A DNA stretch of 40,947 bases, taken from contig DFXM01000040.1 of the NCBI GenBank assembly GCA_002381695.1, forward strand, positions 1 to 40,947, given 5' to 3'. The notes below the pieces were generated by a model. It did not search any database. It was given only the letters and a program-made list of their open reading frames with translations, and was not told the DNA's origin. Position numbers and translations under genes: made by a program. Source of the stretch: Clostridium sp. UBA4108. GTDB lineage: Bacteria > Bacillota > Clostridia > Clostridiales > Clostridiaceae. Positions 40,811 through 40,947 of this stretch are shown here, piece after piece; the stretch's first letter is position 1; the number at the start of each line of letters is the position of its first letter.

Positions 40811-40947
40811 GCTCTGTTTTAATATAATGTTGATAATGAACTACATATTATTACTCACAAACCGTTTCGAAAGTTTGATTTACTAAGGCCCTATTCAAGC
40901 AAAAAGCTAAAATACAACAACTCGCTTCCCTCGAACAGGTTGTATTT
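40811..40947. repeat. Repeat-like sequence at the right edge
   Basis: GGCTCTGTTTTAATATAATG resembles the termini of some insertion sequences, and GAACTACATATTATTAC (40838-40853) is nearly the motif shared by the MITE-like copies at 23384 and 26990. CAAACCGTTTCGAAAGTTTG (40858-40877) is palindromic. AAATACAAC (40910-40918) and GTTGTATTT (40939-40947) form an inverted repeat cut off by the window edge. Confidence 0.35.

Overview
The window is strongly AT-rich with dense, short-spaced genes, GGAGG-type ribosome binding sites and many U-run hairpin terminators. Its families (an AbrB-type regulator with a CxxC tail, a CD1871A-type CxxC microprotein, an EFR1 ferredoxin, a T-box leader, a CotF-like coat remnant) point to an endospore-forming Clostridium or close relative. 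I cannot name the species.

Layout. 1-2602: a heterodimeric ABC exporter, cut by the left edge. 2855-8440: a VanR/VanS-type two-component system, a thioredoxin-lipoprotein / CxxC microprotein / membrane 4Fe-4S module, and a D-Ala-D-Ala carboxypeptidase. Three near-copies of a control region built from four 11-bp direct repeats lie after vanS, before the carboxypeptidase and after it. The third copy has no gene and drives what looks like a short terminated RNA. 8897-12030: an operon of a PepSY-like membrane protein, an anti-sigma factor, an ECF sigma factor and a second anti-sigma factor, behind an ECF-type promoter.

12208-21697 is a complete Tn7-like transposon of 9490 bp. It has TGT/ACA ends, a 5-bp AATTT duplication on both sides, six TnsB-type sites on the left and five on the right, and tnsA, tnsB, tnsC and a tnsD/tniQ gene. 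Its only recognisable cargo is a Phe-specific T-box leader followed by pheS and pheT. This phenylalanyl-tRNA synthetase is atypical: PheT lacks the usual tRNA-binding OB domain and PheS differs at several normally conserved active-site positions. My reading is a mobile, tRNA-sensing resistance module in which inhibition of the host PheRS raises uncharged tRNA-Phe, which switches on an insensitive PheRS. The alternative is an essential gene captured by a transposon. This is the most unusual system in the window.

21796-27841: a tyrosine recombinase behind a near-perfect 40-bp palindrome, small secreted and Cys-rich acidic proteins, TspO, YajQ, AbrB-like, an EFR1 ferredoxin and a MerR regulator. 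Two MITE-like intergenic repeats lie here. 27941-32703: a MATE pump with a textbook 19-bp-spacer MerR promoter, then an ABC-2 drug/peptide exporter operon and a PadR repressor sharing a 16-bp operator. 33054-40655: a secreted amidase with three internal repeats, a DUF6506 protein, a heterodimeric multidrug ABC exporter with a divergent LysR regulator, and rluF. The last 270 bases hold an ABC-exporter tail remnant and repeat-like sequence.

Seen as a whole, the window is rich in envelope-stress and antibiotic-response functions (VanRS-like, ECF sigma, three ABC systems, MATE), in which a PheRS-carrying transposon has settled. Family assignments are from motif recognition alone; no database search was run.
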